Position numbers and translations under genes: made by a program
The notes under the pieces: generated by a model
The model's database searches: none
What the model saw: the letters and a program-made list of their open reading frames with translations, nothing else
Told to the model about the DNA's origin: nothing
Shown: positions 1-9,842 of the stretch, one piece after another
Position numbering within the stretch: the first letter of the stretch is position 1
Layout: every line of letters starts with the position of its first letter
Source of the DNA: Nannocystis exedens
GTDB lineage: Bacteria; Myxococcota_A; Polyangia; Nannocystales; Nannocystaceae
NCBI RefSeq assembly: GCF_002343915.1
Contig: NZ_NETK01000001.1
Coordinates: 9,820,001-9,884,000 of the forward strand
Direction: 5' to 3'
Length of the DNA: 64,000 nucleotides

Positions 1-102
1 AGTCGTTCGCGGGGAAGTGACCCGGAGACCGCAGAGACTGCCGGGTTCGCCGCGAGCGAGGTCCGAAACGCGGCGTGTGGAGGTTGACCCGTCACGAGTT
101 CG

Positions 103-1386
103 TCACGGCAGCGCGCGCTCGACCTCGACGCCGAGCTTCCAGATCTTCCGGATCGCGCGCGTCGCCAGGATGTCCGTGGTCGGGTCGCCGTCGACCAGCA
201 CCAGGTCGGCGCGCAGCCCGGGCGCGATCCGGCCGCGGTCGCCGAAGCCGAACGCGTCGGCCGGCGCCGACGTCGCCGCGACCAACGCCTCGGTCGGGGT
301 CAGGCCCGCGTCGACGAGCAGCTCGAGATCGCGGTGGATGCTGACGCCGTGGGTCGCGAGGTCGGTCCCGGCGAGGATCGGCACTCCGGCCTCGTGCAGC
401 GCGAGCACGTTGTCCTGGGCGATCTGCAGGTTCTCGAGCGTCAGCACGCTCGGCGGCCCGGGAAACAGCAGGTACTCCTTCTCGAGCTCGGTCAGGTATG
501 GGCCGAGGTCGGGGTCCGCGATGATCGTGGCGCCGCCGTCGGTGGTGATGAACGCCTCCTCGGCGGCGAGCGTACCGACGACAAAGATCCCCTTCGCCAC
601 CGCCAGCTCGACGAATTGCGCTGTGGCGAGCTCGTCGACGAATACGTGGACGAGGCCGTCGACGCCGTTGCCGACCGCCGAGAACGCCGGCGCCTGCTTG
701 GTGATGTGCGCCATGCTCAGCATCCCGCGCTTCTTCGCCTCCTTCGTCAACGCCGCGATGGTGGCGTCGCTGAGCACGGGGACCGGGGGGCCGGTCAGGG
801 TGCCGTCCTCAATCATGATCTTGAGGTGGTTGGCGCCCTCCTTGACTCGATCCTTGACGAACTTCTTGGCCCCCTGCGGGCTGTCGACCGTCGGCGATTC
901 GATGACGTCCGGGGTCCAGTTGTAGGGATACCCCTCGGTGACGGTCGCCGGGTGAATCGCGCTGAACACATCGGCGCGGTCCGGCGCCCCGGTGCTCTCC
1001 TGCTCGGCCGTCATCGCCTGGATGAAGGCGAGGTCGGACCACATGTCGAATTCGGTCGTCACGCCGAATTGCGCCGCGCGCTCGAGGTCGCCGCGTTGCC
1101 ACGCGTGCGCGTGGCTGTCGAGCATGCCCGGCATCAGCGTCGCGCCGGCGCCGTCGATCGTCGGCGTGCCCTGCGGGATCATCACCTCTGGCCCGACCGC
1201 CGCGATCTCGTCGTCGACGACGAGCACGGTGGCCTTGGCGATCACCTTGTCGCCGTCGAACACCCGCACGTTGGTGATCGCGAACGATTGCGAGCAGGTC
1301 AGATGCGCGGCCTCGGCGGAGCTGGTGGTCGTACCGAGGGCAAAGGCGAGGGCGAGCGATGTCATCAAGGTGTCGTGTCTAGTCAT
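103..1386 (-). CDS. Secreted amidohydrolase (metal-dependent, imidazolonepropionase-like)
   Basis: A 427-residue amidohydrolase-superfamily enzyme. The start chosen is the ATG giving MTRHDTLMTSLALAFALG, a signal peptide ending near SSAEA, so the enzyme is probably exported. The fold's metal ligands are visible: HxH in LDSHAHAW (residues about 90-95), a K in LKIMIEDG that could be the carbamylated lysine, a later H in MAHITK and VHVF, and the D of LAGTDLATHG near residue 335. The C-terminal strand GLRADLVLVDGDP is typical of the cyclic amidase/prolidase branch. The substrate cannot be told from sequence. It stands alone, with a poorly conserved small frame just upstream on the same strand. Confidence 0.88.
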   Translation of the reverse strand: MTRHDTLMTSLALAFALGTTTSSAEAAHLTCSQSFAITNVRVFDGDKVIAKATVLVVDDEIAAVGPEVMIPQGTPTIDGAGATLMPGMLDSHAHAWQRGDLERAAQFGVTTEFDMWSDLAFIQAMTAEQESTGAPDRADVFSAIHPATVTEGYPYNWTPDVIESPTVDSPQGAKKFVKDRVKEGANHLKIMIEDGTLTGPPVPVLSDATIAALTKEAKKRGMLSMAHITKQAPAFSAVGNGVDGLVHVFVDELATAQFVELAVAKGIFVVGTLAAEEAFITTDGGATIIADPDLGPYLTELEKEYLLFPGPPSVLTLENLQIAQDNVLALHEAGVPILAGTDLATHGVSIHRDLELLVDAGLTPTEALVAATSAPADAFGFGDRGRIAPGLRADLVLVDGDPTTDILATRAIRKIWKLGVEVERALP

Positions 1387-1727
1387 AGGATTCGCTTCCG
1401 GATCGCGGCCGCGCGAGCTCCACCCGACCATTCAGGTCGATTGAGCGGATGTCGATGTAGTAATCGCCGACCGTCTCGCCGGTGGTAGCGTTCGCAGGTC
1501 GCGATCGGGAACCGGTGCCCCACGCGCGCTATCTCACTGGTGAACGCGCGCCGCTCGAGTCCGCCGTGCGTCGTCGGGAAGCGCCGCAGCAGCGCGGGCC
1601 ACGGCCCGCCCGGGTCGATCTCGAGGGCAAGATAGCCGGCGTCGCGCGGGCGCAGCGTGGCGATCTTGGCGAGCACCGAGATGCCCGTGAGCCGCCGGAG
1701 CCTGGCGCGCCAGGCCTCGAAGGACAT
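1383..1727 (-). CDS. Small hypothetical protein, possibly frameshifted
   Basis: An open frame beginning MSFEAWRARLRRLTG, overlapping the start of the amidohydrolase by four bases. The first 75 or so residues look protein-like (alternating hydrophobic pattern, YLALEIDPGGPWPALL). The last 35 residues are Arg/His-rich and look like out-of-frame reading. In the neighbouring frame the same DNA reads TGETVGDYYIDIRSIDLNG before its own stop next to the amidohydrolase start, which looks more natural. This suggests a one-base frameshift near 1490 in a 3' portion of about 40 codons. No family recognised. Confidence 0.35.
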   Translation of the reverse strand: MSFEAWRARLRRLTGISVLAKIATLRPRDAGYLALEIDPGGPWPALLRRFPTTHGGLERRAFTSEIARVGHRFPIATCERYHRRDGRRLLHRHPLNRPEWSGGARAAAIRKRIL

Positions 1728-1904
1728 CTAATGAAGCCTAACGGCCGCGGGCCGGGCGGTCGAGGCCGTCATGCTCGGACGAGGGCGAGCCCGTGGCTGG
1801 GCTTGCCGAGGTCGCGCGTCGCTCCTCGCCTCACTCGGGCTCGCATTTGTCACCGCTATCGGATGACTTGGAGGCATGCTACCCGCGACGGCCGCATGAT
1901 CGGT

Positions 1905-4379
1905 CTACGAGCGACCGGCGCTGCGCAAAGCCGTTTGCGTCACGAACTCCTGCAGGCGGGTCGCCGCGTAGGCGTCGTCTGCTCGCACGAGCGCGAGCGC
2001 GGGCGAGGGCGTGGCGCCGAAGCGCGTCTTCTCCTGGCCGGCTCCCATGCCGAGGTGCAGGCGCTCGCAGCTCAGCTGGCCCGCGCGGCGGACCAGCTGC
2101 CACAGCAATTGGCGATAGGGGTTGATCTTGCCGGCGCGGAAATCGTCGTAGTCGACGCCGCAATACAGGGCGCGGTACTCGCGGCCGGCGGGGCGCGTGG
2201 CGGCCCACGCGACCACCGGACCGCCCCGGCGCCGCAGCAACACGAACTCCCACGAGCCGCTCTCGAGATGAGCGCGCAGCAGCTCCGGCGGGAGGGGGAA
2301 GATGTTGATCCGCAGGTTCTTTGCCGCCATCCGGCGGTAGAGCGCGTACAGGTGGCCGAGCTCGTCGTCCGACGCGGCGCTGCGGCCGTCCCACACTTCG
2401 ACCTCGAACAGGGGCGCCTGCTCGTGGACGGCTCGGACGTGCCGTCGCTGGCCGTGGCTCGGCAACGCGGCGATGAATGCCTCCTCGCCGCGCCAGTCGA
2501 GCGGCACGAGGTAGCGCTCGAGCAGCGGGACGGGCACGAAGCCCTGACCGGTCAGGACGCGCACGAGCTCGGGGTCGTCGGCGAGATCGCGGAGGACCAG
2601 GGTGCTGCAGCCCTGGGCCTTCATCTCGGCGACGCCGGCCTCGGCGAGGGCGATCAGTGCGGCGGCGCGGCCCGGGCCGGGGGCGAGGAACATGTGCTCG
2701 CCTTCGGAGGCCATGTTGCCCATCACGACCGCGCGCGAGGTGAACAGGTACGGATCGGCGACGCGCTCGCGCTCGAGCGCCGCGCTGACGGCCGCGCTCA
2801 TGAAGGTGTCGTCCTTCATCCACACCGTGGTGAACGGCGCCGCGGCGACGACCTCGTCGCCCCGGCGAACGAACACGTAGCGGAACGACCAGCGGTGCTC
2901 GCGGCGCGCGTGGTCGTCGTGGAACACACGCTCGGCCGCCCGCATCGAACGCGTATCGATGTACGACAAGTCGCCGACGAGCGCGTCCCAGAGCCCGGCG
3001 TCGAGCCGATCGATGCTCGCGTGGGTCTCGACGGTGAGCGCGTCGGCCGGCGCGGCGTGTCGCTCGGGCAGCTGCTGCACCGCGGACGCGAGAGGACGCG
3101 CGGCGCGGAGGAACGACGGGAGCACGCCCTCGAACTGCTCCGCGACCTCGTCGCGCGTCACCCCGACGGCGGCCAGCACTTCCGGCAGGTGCTCGGCGAT
3201 CGCGTGGAACAGGGCGTCGACCTGCGCCGCGCTGTGGATGGCGTTGATGGCGATCCGCAGGCCGCCGCGGCTGGCGGGGACGGCCGGGAAGCCGGACACG
3301 TTGACATGGAAGCCCTGGTCGCGCAGCCGCTCGGCCATCTGGTACACCGCCTCGACGCGGCCCAGGGCGATGAAAAAGATCGGCGCCTCGTTGGCGATGA
3401 CGAGCGGGATCGCCAGAGTCCGGCACAGCGCGTTGGCCTGGGCGATCCGGTCGCGCAGCGCGGCCTGGAGCGTCGCCAGCTCGGGGCTCAGGTGGATCCG
3501 CGCCGAGGCGATGCTCGCCCCGAGGTCGCCCGGGCGCAGCGGCCCCGAGAACGAGAACGGGCCGCCGACCAGGCGCGCGGTCTCGAGAAGGCGGCGGTCC
3601 TGGACGACGACGACGCCGCCGCCGGTGGCGAAAGCCTTGGCGAGCGAGGTCACCAGAACGACGCGCTCGCCGAGCGGGAAGCGCGACAGCAAGTGCCCGC
3701 AGCCGCGCTCGCCGGTCCAGCTCATCCCGTGGGCGTCGTCGATGAACAGCCGCACGTTGGGCGCAACGGCCAGCAGGTCGTGCAGGAAGCCGGCGGGCAA
3801 GAAATCACCGTACATCGAATAGACGCCGTCGCACGCGAACCATACGTGGTGGTGCGTGCGCGCGAGCCGGCCGACGATGTCGAGCGCCCGCTCGAGCTCG
3901 CCGTGCTTCACGACCACCTTGACGGCGCCGCTGCGCGCGCATTGCAGGGTGATCGCGTCGTCGACCGAGCGGTGGACCTGGTGGTCGCAGACGACCGCGT
4001 CGTTCTCGGCCAGCAGCGCCGGCATCACGACATGGTGCGCGATGCTGGTGCTCGGCAGCAGCAGCACCCGCGGCACGCCGAAGATGCGCGGCAGCAGGTC
4101 CTCCTCGAGCTCCGGATAGAGCGGGCAGGACAGGTAGCCGCGGCTGAACGACGTCTGAGTGCCGTAGCGGCGGTAGGCCTCGACCCCGCCGTCGATCAGC
4201 CGTGGGTCGAACTCCAGGCCCAGGTACGAGCAGCTGCCGAACGACAGCAGTCGCTTGCCGGCGACGCTGATGTGGCGGTCGTCGAATCGCGGGTCCTCCG
4301 CCGCCAGGAAATAGTGCCCGCGGTCGCGGCCGTGGCTGTGTACCTGGAATATCGCTTCTCGAAAACTAGATGCGTCCAT
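1905..4379 (-). CDS. Fusion: PLP-dependent alpha-oxoamine synthase + GNAT-type acyltransferase
   Basis: An 824-residue protein of two enzymes. Residues about 1-400 are an aminotransferase class I/II enzyme of the KBL/BioF/serine palmitoyltransferase type, which joins an amino acid to an acyl-CoA. The Schiff-base lysine lies in LVTSLAKAFATGGG, the aspartate/histidine pair in LFIDDAHGMSW, and the substrate loop in RYGTQTSFSRG. Residues about 450-824 form a GNAT-like acyltransferase region (DTRSMRAAERVFHDDH; YRALYCGVDYDD; ERLHLGMG). Such a fusion could make and then N-acylate an amino-ketone, as in sphingoid-like or amino-acid lipids; this is inference. The ATG at MDASSFREAIF was chosen because homology begins there; the upstream frame is Arg-rich noise. 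Confidence 0.85.
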   Translation of the reverse strand: MDASSFREAIFQVHSHGRDRGHYFLAAEDPRFDDRHISVAGKRLLSFGSCSYLGLEFDPRLIDGGVEAYRRYGTQTSFSRGYLSCPLYPELEEDLLPRIFGVPRVLLLPSTSIAHHVVMPALLAENDAVVCDHQVHRSVDDAITLQCARSGAVKVVVKHGELERALDIVGRLARTHHHVWFACDGVYSMYGDFLPAGFLHDLLAVAPNVRLFIDDAHGMSWTGERGCGHLLSRFPLGERVVLVTSLAKAFATGGGVVVVQDRRLLETARLVGGPFSFSGPLRPGDLGASIASARIHLSPELATLQAALRDRIAQANALCRTLAIPLVIANEAPIFFIALGRVEAVYQMAERLRDQGFHVNVSGFPAVPASRGGLRIAINAIHSAAQVDALFHAIAEHLPEVLAAVGVTRDEVAEQFEGVLPSFLRAARPLASAVQQLPERHAAPADALTVETHASIDRLDAGLWDALVGDLSYIDTRSMRAAERVFHDDHARREHRWSFRYVFVRRGDEVVAAAPFTTVWMKDDTFMSAAVSAALERERVADPYLFTSRAVVMGNMASEGEHMFLAPGPGRAAALIALAEAGVAEMKAQGCSTLVLRDLADDPELVRVLTGQGFVPVPLLERYLVPLDWRGEEAFIAALPSHGQRRHVRAVHEQAPLFEVEVWDGRSAASDDELGHLYALYRRMAAKNLRINIFPLPPELLRAHLESGSWEFVLLRRRGGPVVAWAATRPAGREYRALYCGVDYDDFRAGKINPYRQLLWQLVRRAGQLSCERLHLGMGAGQEKTRFGATPSPALALVRADDAYAATRLQEFVTQTALRSAGRS

Positions 4380-5354
4380 CGATGGTGGCTTGATAGCAGA
4401 GCGCGAGTGCGCCGCACGAGGCAGATTTCCCCTGTCCGTCCCTGATGAATGGCCCGATCGGTGCTTGCGGACGCTTCCGTCGCGCGCTCCGCACTTGGCG
4501 CGACGGGGCCGGCGAGCTCGCGCAGGTCCGATGATTCGCGGGCACGAAGTTTGCGACATGTCGATGCAGCGAGTGGTTCCTCGGCCGCGCCATGAACTCA
4601 TGAGCCCCGCGATCGGTCGGGAGACGATCTGCGCGCTCGCGTCACCGCTGCGCCGGTCCGGCCGCGAGCATCGGCGACAGCTTGAGCGGTCTCGGTGTAT
4701 GCGCTGGCGGAGCAGGACCGGGTCGCGGCCCGGGCGTGCGGCGCGGAGCCGGCGCCAAGAGCCTGGGTGCTAAGCCGAAGGATGCGGTGAGGAGGCGTGG
4801 CCGAGGGGCCGGCCTCGCAGACGACGCCCGTTGCTGTCAGATTCGTGAGGAATGTCGGCGGGAGCGGGGTGTGCCGGTGCATGTGCGAACCCTTGGGCGC
4901 AACACCGCGTGTCGCTGGATCGTCTCGGACGCGAGTGGCGAGCGTGGTCTCATCGCAGTGCGTCCAGCGACCCGGTTCGGAACCGCGAGATGGCGAAGCG
5001 ACGACGCGATCCCACCGCTGCGTGGAGCTCGCGCAGGGCCCGCACCCGGGCGGGCGCCCTCGGTACCGTTCCGAGCTGCCGAGGTTGTCCGGCGCGCGGG
5101 ACGGCGGGTCATCGCAGGCGTGCGGTCGGGGCGCACCGGTGCCGAGGGCGCCGGACCGACGAGCACGAACGCTGGACATGCACGAGCATGCTGCGACACG
5201 CCCCTGGTGCGGTTGAGACGGGCCTCCCGTTCACGCTGCCGGGAGGCGGTTCTGCGAGGTATGGAAGGCGCCTGTAGCGGCGGCGCTGCGGAGCCGCGCC
5301 CGCCGCGAGTCGTGCGCGAGCGTCTGAATGTGGGATAGTCCACCGGCAGTGCCC
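4380..5354. other. Gene-free stretch, about 975 bp
   Basis: No frame here has protein-like composition on either strand; the open frames are Arg/Pro/Ser/Ala-rich shadows of high GC. It separates the divergent PLP-synthase fusion and hybrid kinase, so it must hold both promoters, but I cannot place them. One isolated CATG-type unit lies near 4556. Confidence 0.5.
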
Positions 5355-7967
5355 ATGACCACGAAAGGCTCGGCGCTGGACACGGACATGGAGCCGATCC
5401 ACGAGGATCGTTCGCCCCGAACGTCGAGTCCGGCCGAGCGCGACCCGGAGAGCACGTCGACGAGAGAGCGACAGAGCCGCGAGATCCGCGACCAGCGCGA
5501 GTTCGTGGACCAACTGTCGCGCAACCCGGCGATGATCGACGGGAACGTCGAGGCCATCGCTCAGCTCATCACCGAGCCCTGCGCGCGTCTGCTCGCCGTC
5601 GAGCGGGTGAACGTCTGGCTGTTCGACGACACCGAGACGCAGCTCCAGTGCATCGATCAGTTCAACCTCTCGACCGGTGAGCATTCCTCCGGAGGGATCC
5701 TCCACGAGCACGAATTCGTGGAGGAGTTTCAAGCCCTCAAATCTTCCCTGTACGTCGATGCGAGCGATCCATACACCGATCGCCGCACCGCGGGCTACGT
5801 CGAGGGGTACCTCCGGCCGAATCGCATCACCTCCATGCTCGACGCGGTGATCCGGTTCGGCGGCCAGAACCTCGGGACGATCTGCTTCGAGCACGTCGAT
5901 AAGCCGCACGTATGGCAGCAGCACGAGATCGACTTCGCCTGTATGATCAGCATCCAGCTGTCCATCCTGCTCGAGCGCCGGGCACTCCGGCGCACCGAGG
6001 AAGCCAGGCGCGAGATCCAGGCGCGGCTCGAGGCGACGCAGGAGCTCGATGCGCTCAAGACCCAGTTCCTCGCCAACGTCAGCCACGAGCTCCGCACGCC
6101 GCTGACGCTGCTGCTCGGCCCCGTGGAGGGCCTCCTGTCCGGCGTACGCGACGCCCCCACCGAATGGCAGCGCGAAGAGCTCGGCACCGTCCGTCGCAGC
6201 GCTTTGCGCCTGCTCGATCACGTCAATGCGCTCCTCTATTTCGTGCGGGTCGGGGCCGGCCAGGTGGACGCCGTCTTCGAGCCCACCGACCTCGCCGCCC
6301 TGACGCGGGAGCTCGTCGGGCTGTTCGAGTTCGCGGCCGCGAAGGCGCAGATCCGCCTGCAGGTCTCATGCGAGTCGCAGCCCGAGCCCGGGTACGTCGA
6401 TCGCTCCATGTGGGAGAAGATCGTCTGCAACCTCGTCGCGAACGCGCTGAAGTACACCTTCGTCGGCGAGATCGATGTGGTGCTGCGGCGGGTCGGCGAT
6501 AACATCGAGCTCAGCGTACGGGACACCGGGATCGGGATCCCCCCGGAGGCGATGCCGCACATTTTCGGGCGGTTTTACCGCGTCCGGGGCTCGCGAGGGC
6601 GGTCGGCGGAAGGAGCCGGCATCGGTCTGGCGCTCGCCAAGGAGCTCGTCGAACTGCACGGCGGGACGATCCGCGCCGAGAGCACGCCGGACTGCGGATC
6701 GATCTTCACGGTCCAGATCCCCCGCGGCCACGCGCACCTCCCGGCCGAGCGCCTGGCTCCCGCTGCTCTTGCCGTCGAATCGCGCGAGGCCCCTTCGTCC
6801 GTCGATACGGCGCCCTGGTGGCTCCCCGGCGCCCCGGCGCCTTGCGAGCCGCCGGGCACGGTGCGCGAGCGTTCGCAGGAGCCCGAGCGCGCCCTGCGTC
6901 CGCGCATTGTCGTCGCCGACGACAATGCCGAGATGCGCGCCTATCTCATGCGGCTGCTGAGCGATCGTTACGCCGTGGAGGCGGTCGCCGACGGCGCCGA
7001 GGCGCTGGCGGCAGTACGAGCGCGTCCTGCCGATCTGGTGATCAGCGACGTGATGATGCCGCGCCTGGACGGTCTGGACCTGCTCCGGGCGCTGCGCTCC
7101 GAGGCGTCCACGAGCTCAACCCCGGTGATCCTGGTGTCGGCGCGCTCGGGCGAGGAATCCGCTGTAGAGGCTCTCTCCGCCCACGCGGACGATTATCTTT
7201 GCAAGCCATTCTCGGCGCGCGAGCTCCTCGCGCGCGTCGGCACGCACCTCGAGCTCGTGCGCACGCGCCGAGCGGCCGCCGAGTCCGCGCTCAAGGACGT
7301 CTTCCTCGGGACCGCGGCCCACGAGCTCTGGACGCCGCTCACGAGCCTCAAGCTCCGGGTCCAGCTCCTGCAGCGCAAGCTCGAGGAGCCGGGGGGGGTC
7401 CAGACGGCGGCGAAGATGCTGTCCGGCATCGACCGCTCCATCGCGCGCATGGAGGAGCTCACGCAAAAGCTCCTCTGTGTCAGCGCCATCCAGTCGGGGC
7501 AGCTCGCGGTTCACCGCGAGCGCAGCGACCTCGTCGCGATTTGCCGCGAAGCAGCCGCCGAGGAGTCCGCGGCGTACGACCGGGAGGTGATACTCGAGCT
7601 CCCGCGCGCACCCGTCGAGGCGTTCGTCGATCGCGGGCGAATCGGCGAGGTCCTCAAGTGTTTGCTCTGCAACGCCCTCAAATTCTCGCCGTGCGAGCGC
7701 CCTGTCACGATGGCGCTCCGCGAGCAGGGCCCGGAGGCCGTGTTCGTGGTTCGCGACCAGGGGCCCGGCATCCCACCCGAGGAAGTGCCTCATATCTTCG
7801 ATCGGTTCTACCGTGTCCCGGGAATTGACGTCCAGGTCGGATCGAGCGTCGGACTCGGCCTCGGCCTCTACATCGCCAGCGCCGTCGTGAAGCAGCACGA
7901 GGGACGAATCGAGGTCGAGACGAACCCCGGTCAGGGCAGCACGTTCCGGGTCACGCTGCCGCGGTAA
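5355..7967 (+). CDS. Hybrid histidine kinase: GAF - kinase - receiver - second kinase
   Basis: About 870 residues, without signal peptide or membrane segment, so cytoplasmic. Order of parts: a GAF-like sensor (about 45-185; LITEPCARLLAVERVNVWLFDD), HisKA with H in NVSHELRTPLT (about 240), an HATPase_c domain with NALKY, DTGIGIPP and GAGIGLALAKELV, a receiver domain (about 515-630) with acidic pocket VVADDNAEM, phospho-acceptor VISDVMMPRLDG and KPF lysine, then a second kinase module with AAHELWTPLTSLKL, NALKFSP, DQGPGIPPEE and GLGLGLYIA. The second H-box has W where R is usual. Two catalytic cores flanking one receiver suggest an internal phosphorelay. Start 5355 (MTTKGSALD) was chosen; 5328 and 5388 are in frame. 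No cognate regulator is adjacent. Confidence 0.9.
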   Translation: MTTKGSALDTDMEPIHEDRSPRTSSPAERDPESTSTRERQSREIRDQREFVDQLSRNPAMIDGNVEAIAQLITEPCARLLAVERVNVWLFDDTETQLQCIDQFNLSTGEHSSGGILHEHEFVEEFQALKSSLYVDASDPYTDRRTAGYVEGYLRPNRITSMLDAVIRFGGQNLGTICFEHVDKPHVWQQHEIDFACMISIQLSILLERRALRRTEEARREIQARLEATQELDALKTQFLANVSHELRTPLTLLLGPVEGLLSGVRDAPTEWQREELGTVRRSALRLLDHVNALLYFVRVGAGQVDAVFEPTDLAALTRELVGLFEFAAAKAQIRLQVSCESQPEPGYVDRSMWEKIVCNLVANALKYTFVGEIDVVLRRVGDNIELSVRDTGIGIPPEAMPHIFGRFYRVRGSRGRSAEGAGIGLALAKELVELHGGTIRAESTPDCGSIFTVQIPRGHAHLPAERLAPAALAVESREAPSSVDTAPWWLPGAPAPCEPPGTVRERSQEPERALRPRIVVADDNAEMRAYLMRLLSDRYAVEAVADGAEALAAVRARPADLVISDVMMPRLDGLDLLRALRSEASTSSTPVILVSARSGEESAVEALSAHADDYLCKPFSARELLARVGTHLELVRTRRAAAESALKDVFLGTAAHELWTPLTSLKLRVQLLQRKLEEPGGVQTAAKMLSGIDRSIARMEELTQKLLCVSAIQSGQLAVHRERSDLVAICREAAAEESAAYDREVILELPRAPVEAFVDRGRIGEVLKCLLCNALKFSPCERPVTMALREQGPEAVFVVRDQGPGIPPEEVPHIFDRFYRVPGIDVQVGSSVGLGLGLYIASAVVKQHEGRIEVETNPGQGSTFRVTLPR

Positions 7968-8296
7968 CGACCATGGAGCGGGTGCCGGTCGCATCGAGAA
8001 CGAAGACGATCTCGAGGCGGCGGCGCCCGGCAGGGGTCGCGGTCGCGACGGGCGGTTGTCTCGTCGCTCACGCTGCTGTCGGTGCTGTCCTCGCCGCCGA
8101 TTTCGTCGCCGCTGGCCCCTCCGCCCGCGGTCGGCAGCATCGCCGCCAGCGCGACCGCGCCGCTCCGGCGCGCGCGATGCCCAGGCGCTCGCGCAGGCCG
8201 CCCCGCTCGCTCCTTCACGCCAGACCGAAGCGCTGCGTCGCTCGTGACGACATTGCGAGCAGGTCTGCGGCCTTCGGCACCCATCCCGATTTCATA
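7968..8296. other. Intergenic region without a gene
   Basis: Between the hybrid kinase stop and the promoter of the beta-helix lipoprotein I see no credible coding frame; only Arg/Pro-rich shadow frames are present. No CATG-type array occurs here. Confidence 0.5.
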
Positions 8297-8325
8297 TTGA
8301 CATCGGATCGGTCCGCTCATAGTTT
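8297..8325 (+). promoter_or_regulatory. Sigma70-type promoter of the beta-helix lipoprotein gene
   Basis: A perfect TTGACA at 8297-8302 and TAGTTT at 8320-8325 separated by 17 bp, lying in a locally AT-richer patch. The start codon follows only 9 bp after the -10 box, so the transcript would be leaderless or have a leader of a few bases. Confidence 0.6.
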
Positions 8326-8334
8326 CTCGCCGCC

Positions 8335-9708
8335 ATGTCACTATTGCTTCAAAGCATCCATGCGCCGATCTCGACCTGCATCATCGGCGCGACGCTGCTC
8401 GCGTGCTCGTCCTCGCCGAACACCACCGACGACGGGAGCACCGGTAGCAGCAGCGGCAGCGAGACGGGCACCGCCGACACCGGGAGCAGCACGGCCGACG
8501 ACAGCCTCTCGCCCACGACCGCGAGCGACACGGAGGGCACCACCGCCCCGACTTCCTCCGACAGCGAAGGGGCCACCGACGCCACCGCTGGTTCGACCGG
8601 CGACACGGACAGCACCGGCGACAGCAGCAGCGGCGGCACGACCACGGGCGTCGACGAGGAGCCGCCGTCGACCACCTTCGACGAGCGCGCCTGCACCATC
8701 TTCGTCGACCAGCTCACCGGCGACGACGGCAACTCCGGCAAGGCCAAGGACCAGGCGCTCGCCACGATCCAGGCGGCGACCGGCATCGTCGCCGCGGGTG
8801 ACACCGTCTGCGTGTACCCCGGCGACTACGGCGCCTTCAAGAACACCGCCCACGGGACCGCGGACGCGCGCATTCACTACGTCTCGGTCGAGCGCTGGCA
8901 GGCCAAGGTCTCCGCCCCCACCATCCCGCTGCAGAACGTCGGCGACTACGTCGACATCGACGGCTTCGAGGTCACCACCACCGACGAGAGCATCGGCCTC
9001 GGCATCTCCAACGGCGACGGCAAGCTCGCCAATCACTGCCGGATCTTCAACAATCATGTGTACGGGATCGTCGCCAAGACCCGCGGCGGCAGCGGCGGCG
9101 CGGGCATCCTCTCGGCCGGCTGGGTGTCCGACAAGCCGTATCAGGGCGAGGACGTCGAGATCTTCAACAACGTCGTGCACGACATCGGCAACCCCGGCGA
9201 GAACGCCGGGTTCGTCCAGGGGATCTACGTCTCGCACCCGCACGCGAAGGTCTACAACAACATCGTCTACAACGTCTCCGGCTGGGGCATCCACGGCTGG
9301 CACAACGCCAACTACGTCACCGTCTCCAACAACCTGACCTCGAACACCGACGGGATCGTCCTCGGCAACGGCGACTCGCCGTGCGGCCAGATCACCTGCG
9401 AGTTCACCGACTATTACGTGACGAACAACATCCTGTACGCCGACCGCATCGGGATGGTGCTGTACGACGGGCCGAATCACCTGGTCTCCCACAACAATTT
9501 TTGGATGACCGACCCGAGCGGCGACCACGCCACGACGGACGATCCGCAGCTCGTCGGTTATGCGCTCGACCCCAGCGGCGACTTCCACCTCGGCCCGATG
9601 AGCCCGATGATCGACGCCGGCAGCCCCGAGTACGCTCCGGCCTTCGATCTCGACGGCAAGGCCCGCCCGAAGGGCGAGGCGCCGGACGTCGGCCCCTACG
9701 AGCGCTGA
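8335..9708 (+). CDS. Lipoprotein with right-handed parallel beta-helix
   Basis: 457 residues. The N-terminus SIHAPISTCIIGATLLAC is a signal peptide ending in a lipobox cysteine, followed by about 90 residues of Ser/Thr/Gly/Asp-rich linker and then a domain starting at TIFVDQLTGDDGNSG. The repeated IFNNHVYGI, IFNNVVHDI, VYNNIVYNV, VSNNLTSN and VTNNILYA rungs are the regular turns of a parallel beta-helix as in polysaccharide lyases and choice-of-anchor proteins. The C-terminus (IDAGSPEYAPAFDLDG) matches the closing segment of this group. It is probably outer-membrane anchored and displays the helix outward; a carbohydrate substrate is possible but no catalytic residues can be assigned. Confidence 0.85.
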   Translation: MSLLLQSIHAPISTCIIGATLLACSSSPNTTDDGSTGSSSGSETGTADTGSSTADDSLSPTTASDTEGTTAPTSSDSEGATDATAGSTGDTDSTGDSSSGGTTTGVDEEPPSTTFDERACTIFVDQLTGDDGNSGKAKDQALATIQAATGIVAAGDTVCVYPGDYGAFKNTAHGTADARIHYVSVERWQAKVSAPTIPLQNVGDYVDIDGFEVTTTDESIGLGISNGDGKLANHCRIFNNHVYGIVAKTRGGSGGAGILSAGWVSDKPYQGEDVEIFNNVVHDIGNPGENAGFVQGIYVSHPHAKVYNNIVYNVSGWGIHGWHNANYVTVSNNLTSNTDGIVLGNGDSPCGQITCEFTDYYVTNNILYADRIGMVLYDGPNHLVSHNNFWMTDPSGDHATTDDPQLVGYALDPSGDFHLGPMSPMIDAGSPEYAPAFDLDGKARPKGEAPDVGPYER

Positions 9709-9842
9709 GTCCCGGTCGGCGGCGGAGCTCGCGTCGGCGTGGTCGAGCCTCACGTCGCGTGGAGCAGCGACAGCGGCGGTGCGAGGTCCGCGAGGTCCGC
9801 GCCGCGGTTGTCGCGCCGCTGCGGCCGGGGTAGCGTTGCGGG

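Noticed and set aside
1482..4445. Very long open frame on the + strand opposite the PLP-synthase fusion
   Set aside because: It is an antisense shadow: residues are Asp/Arg/Val/Gln/Ala-rich without domains, while the minus strand gives a complete two-domain enzyme.
4380..5354. Genes between the PLP fusion and the hybrid kinase
   Set aside because: All frames on both strands are Arg/Ser/Pro/Ala-rich and mutually overlapping, without signals, starts or families.
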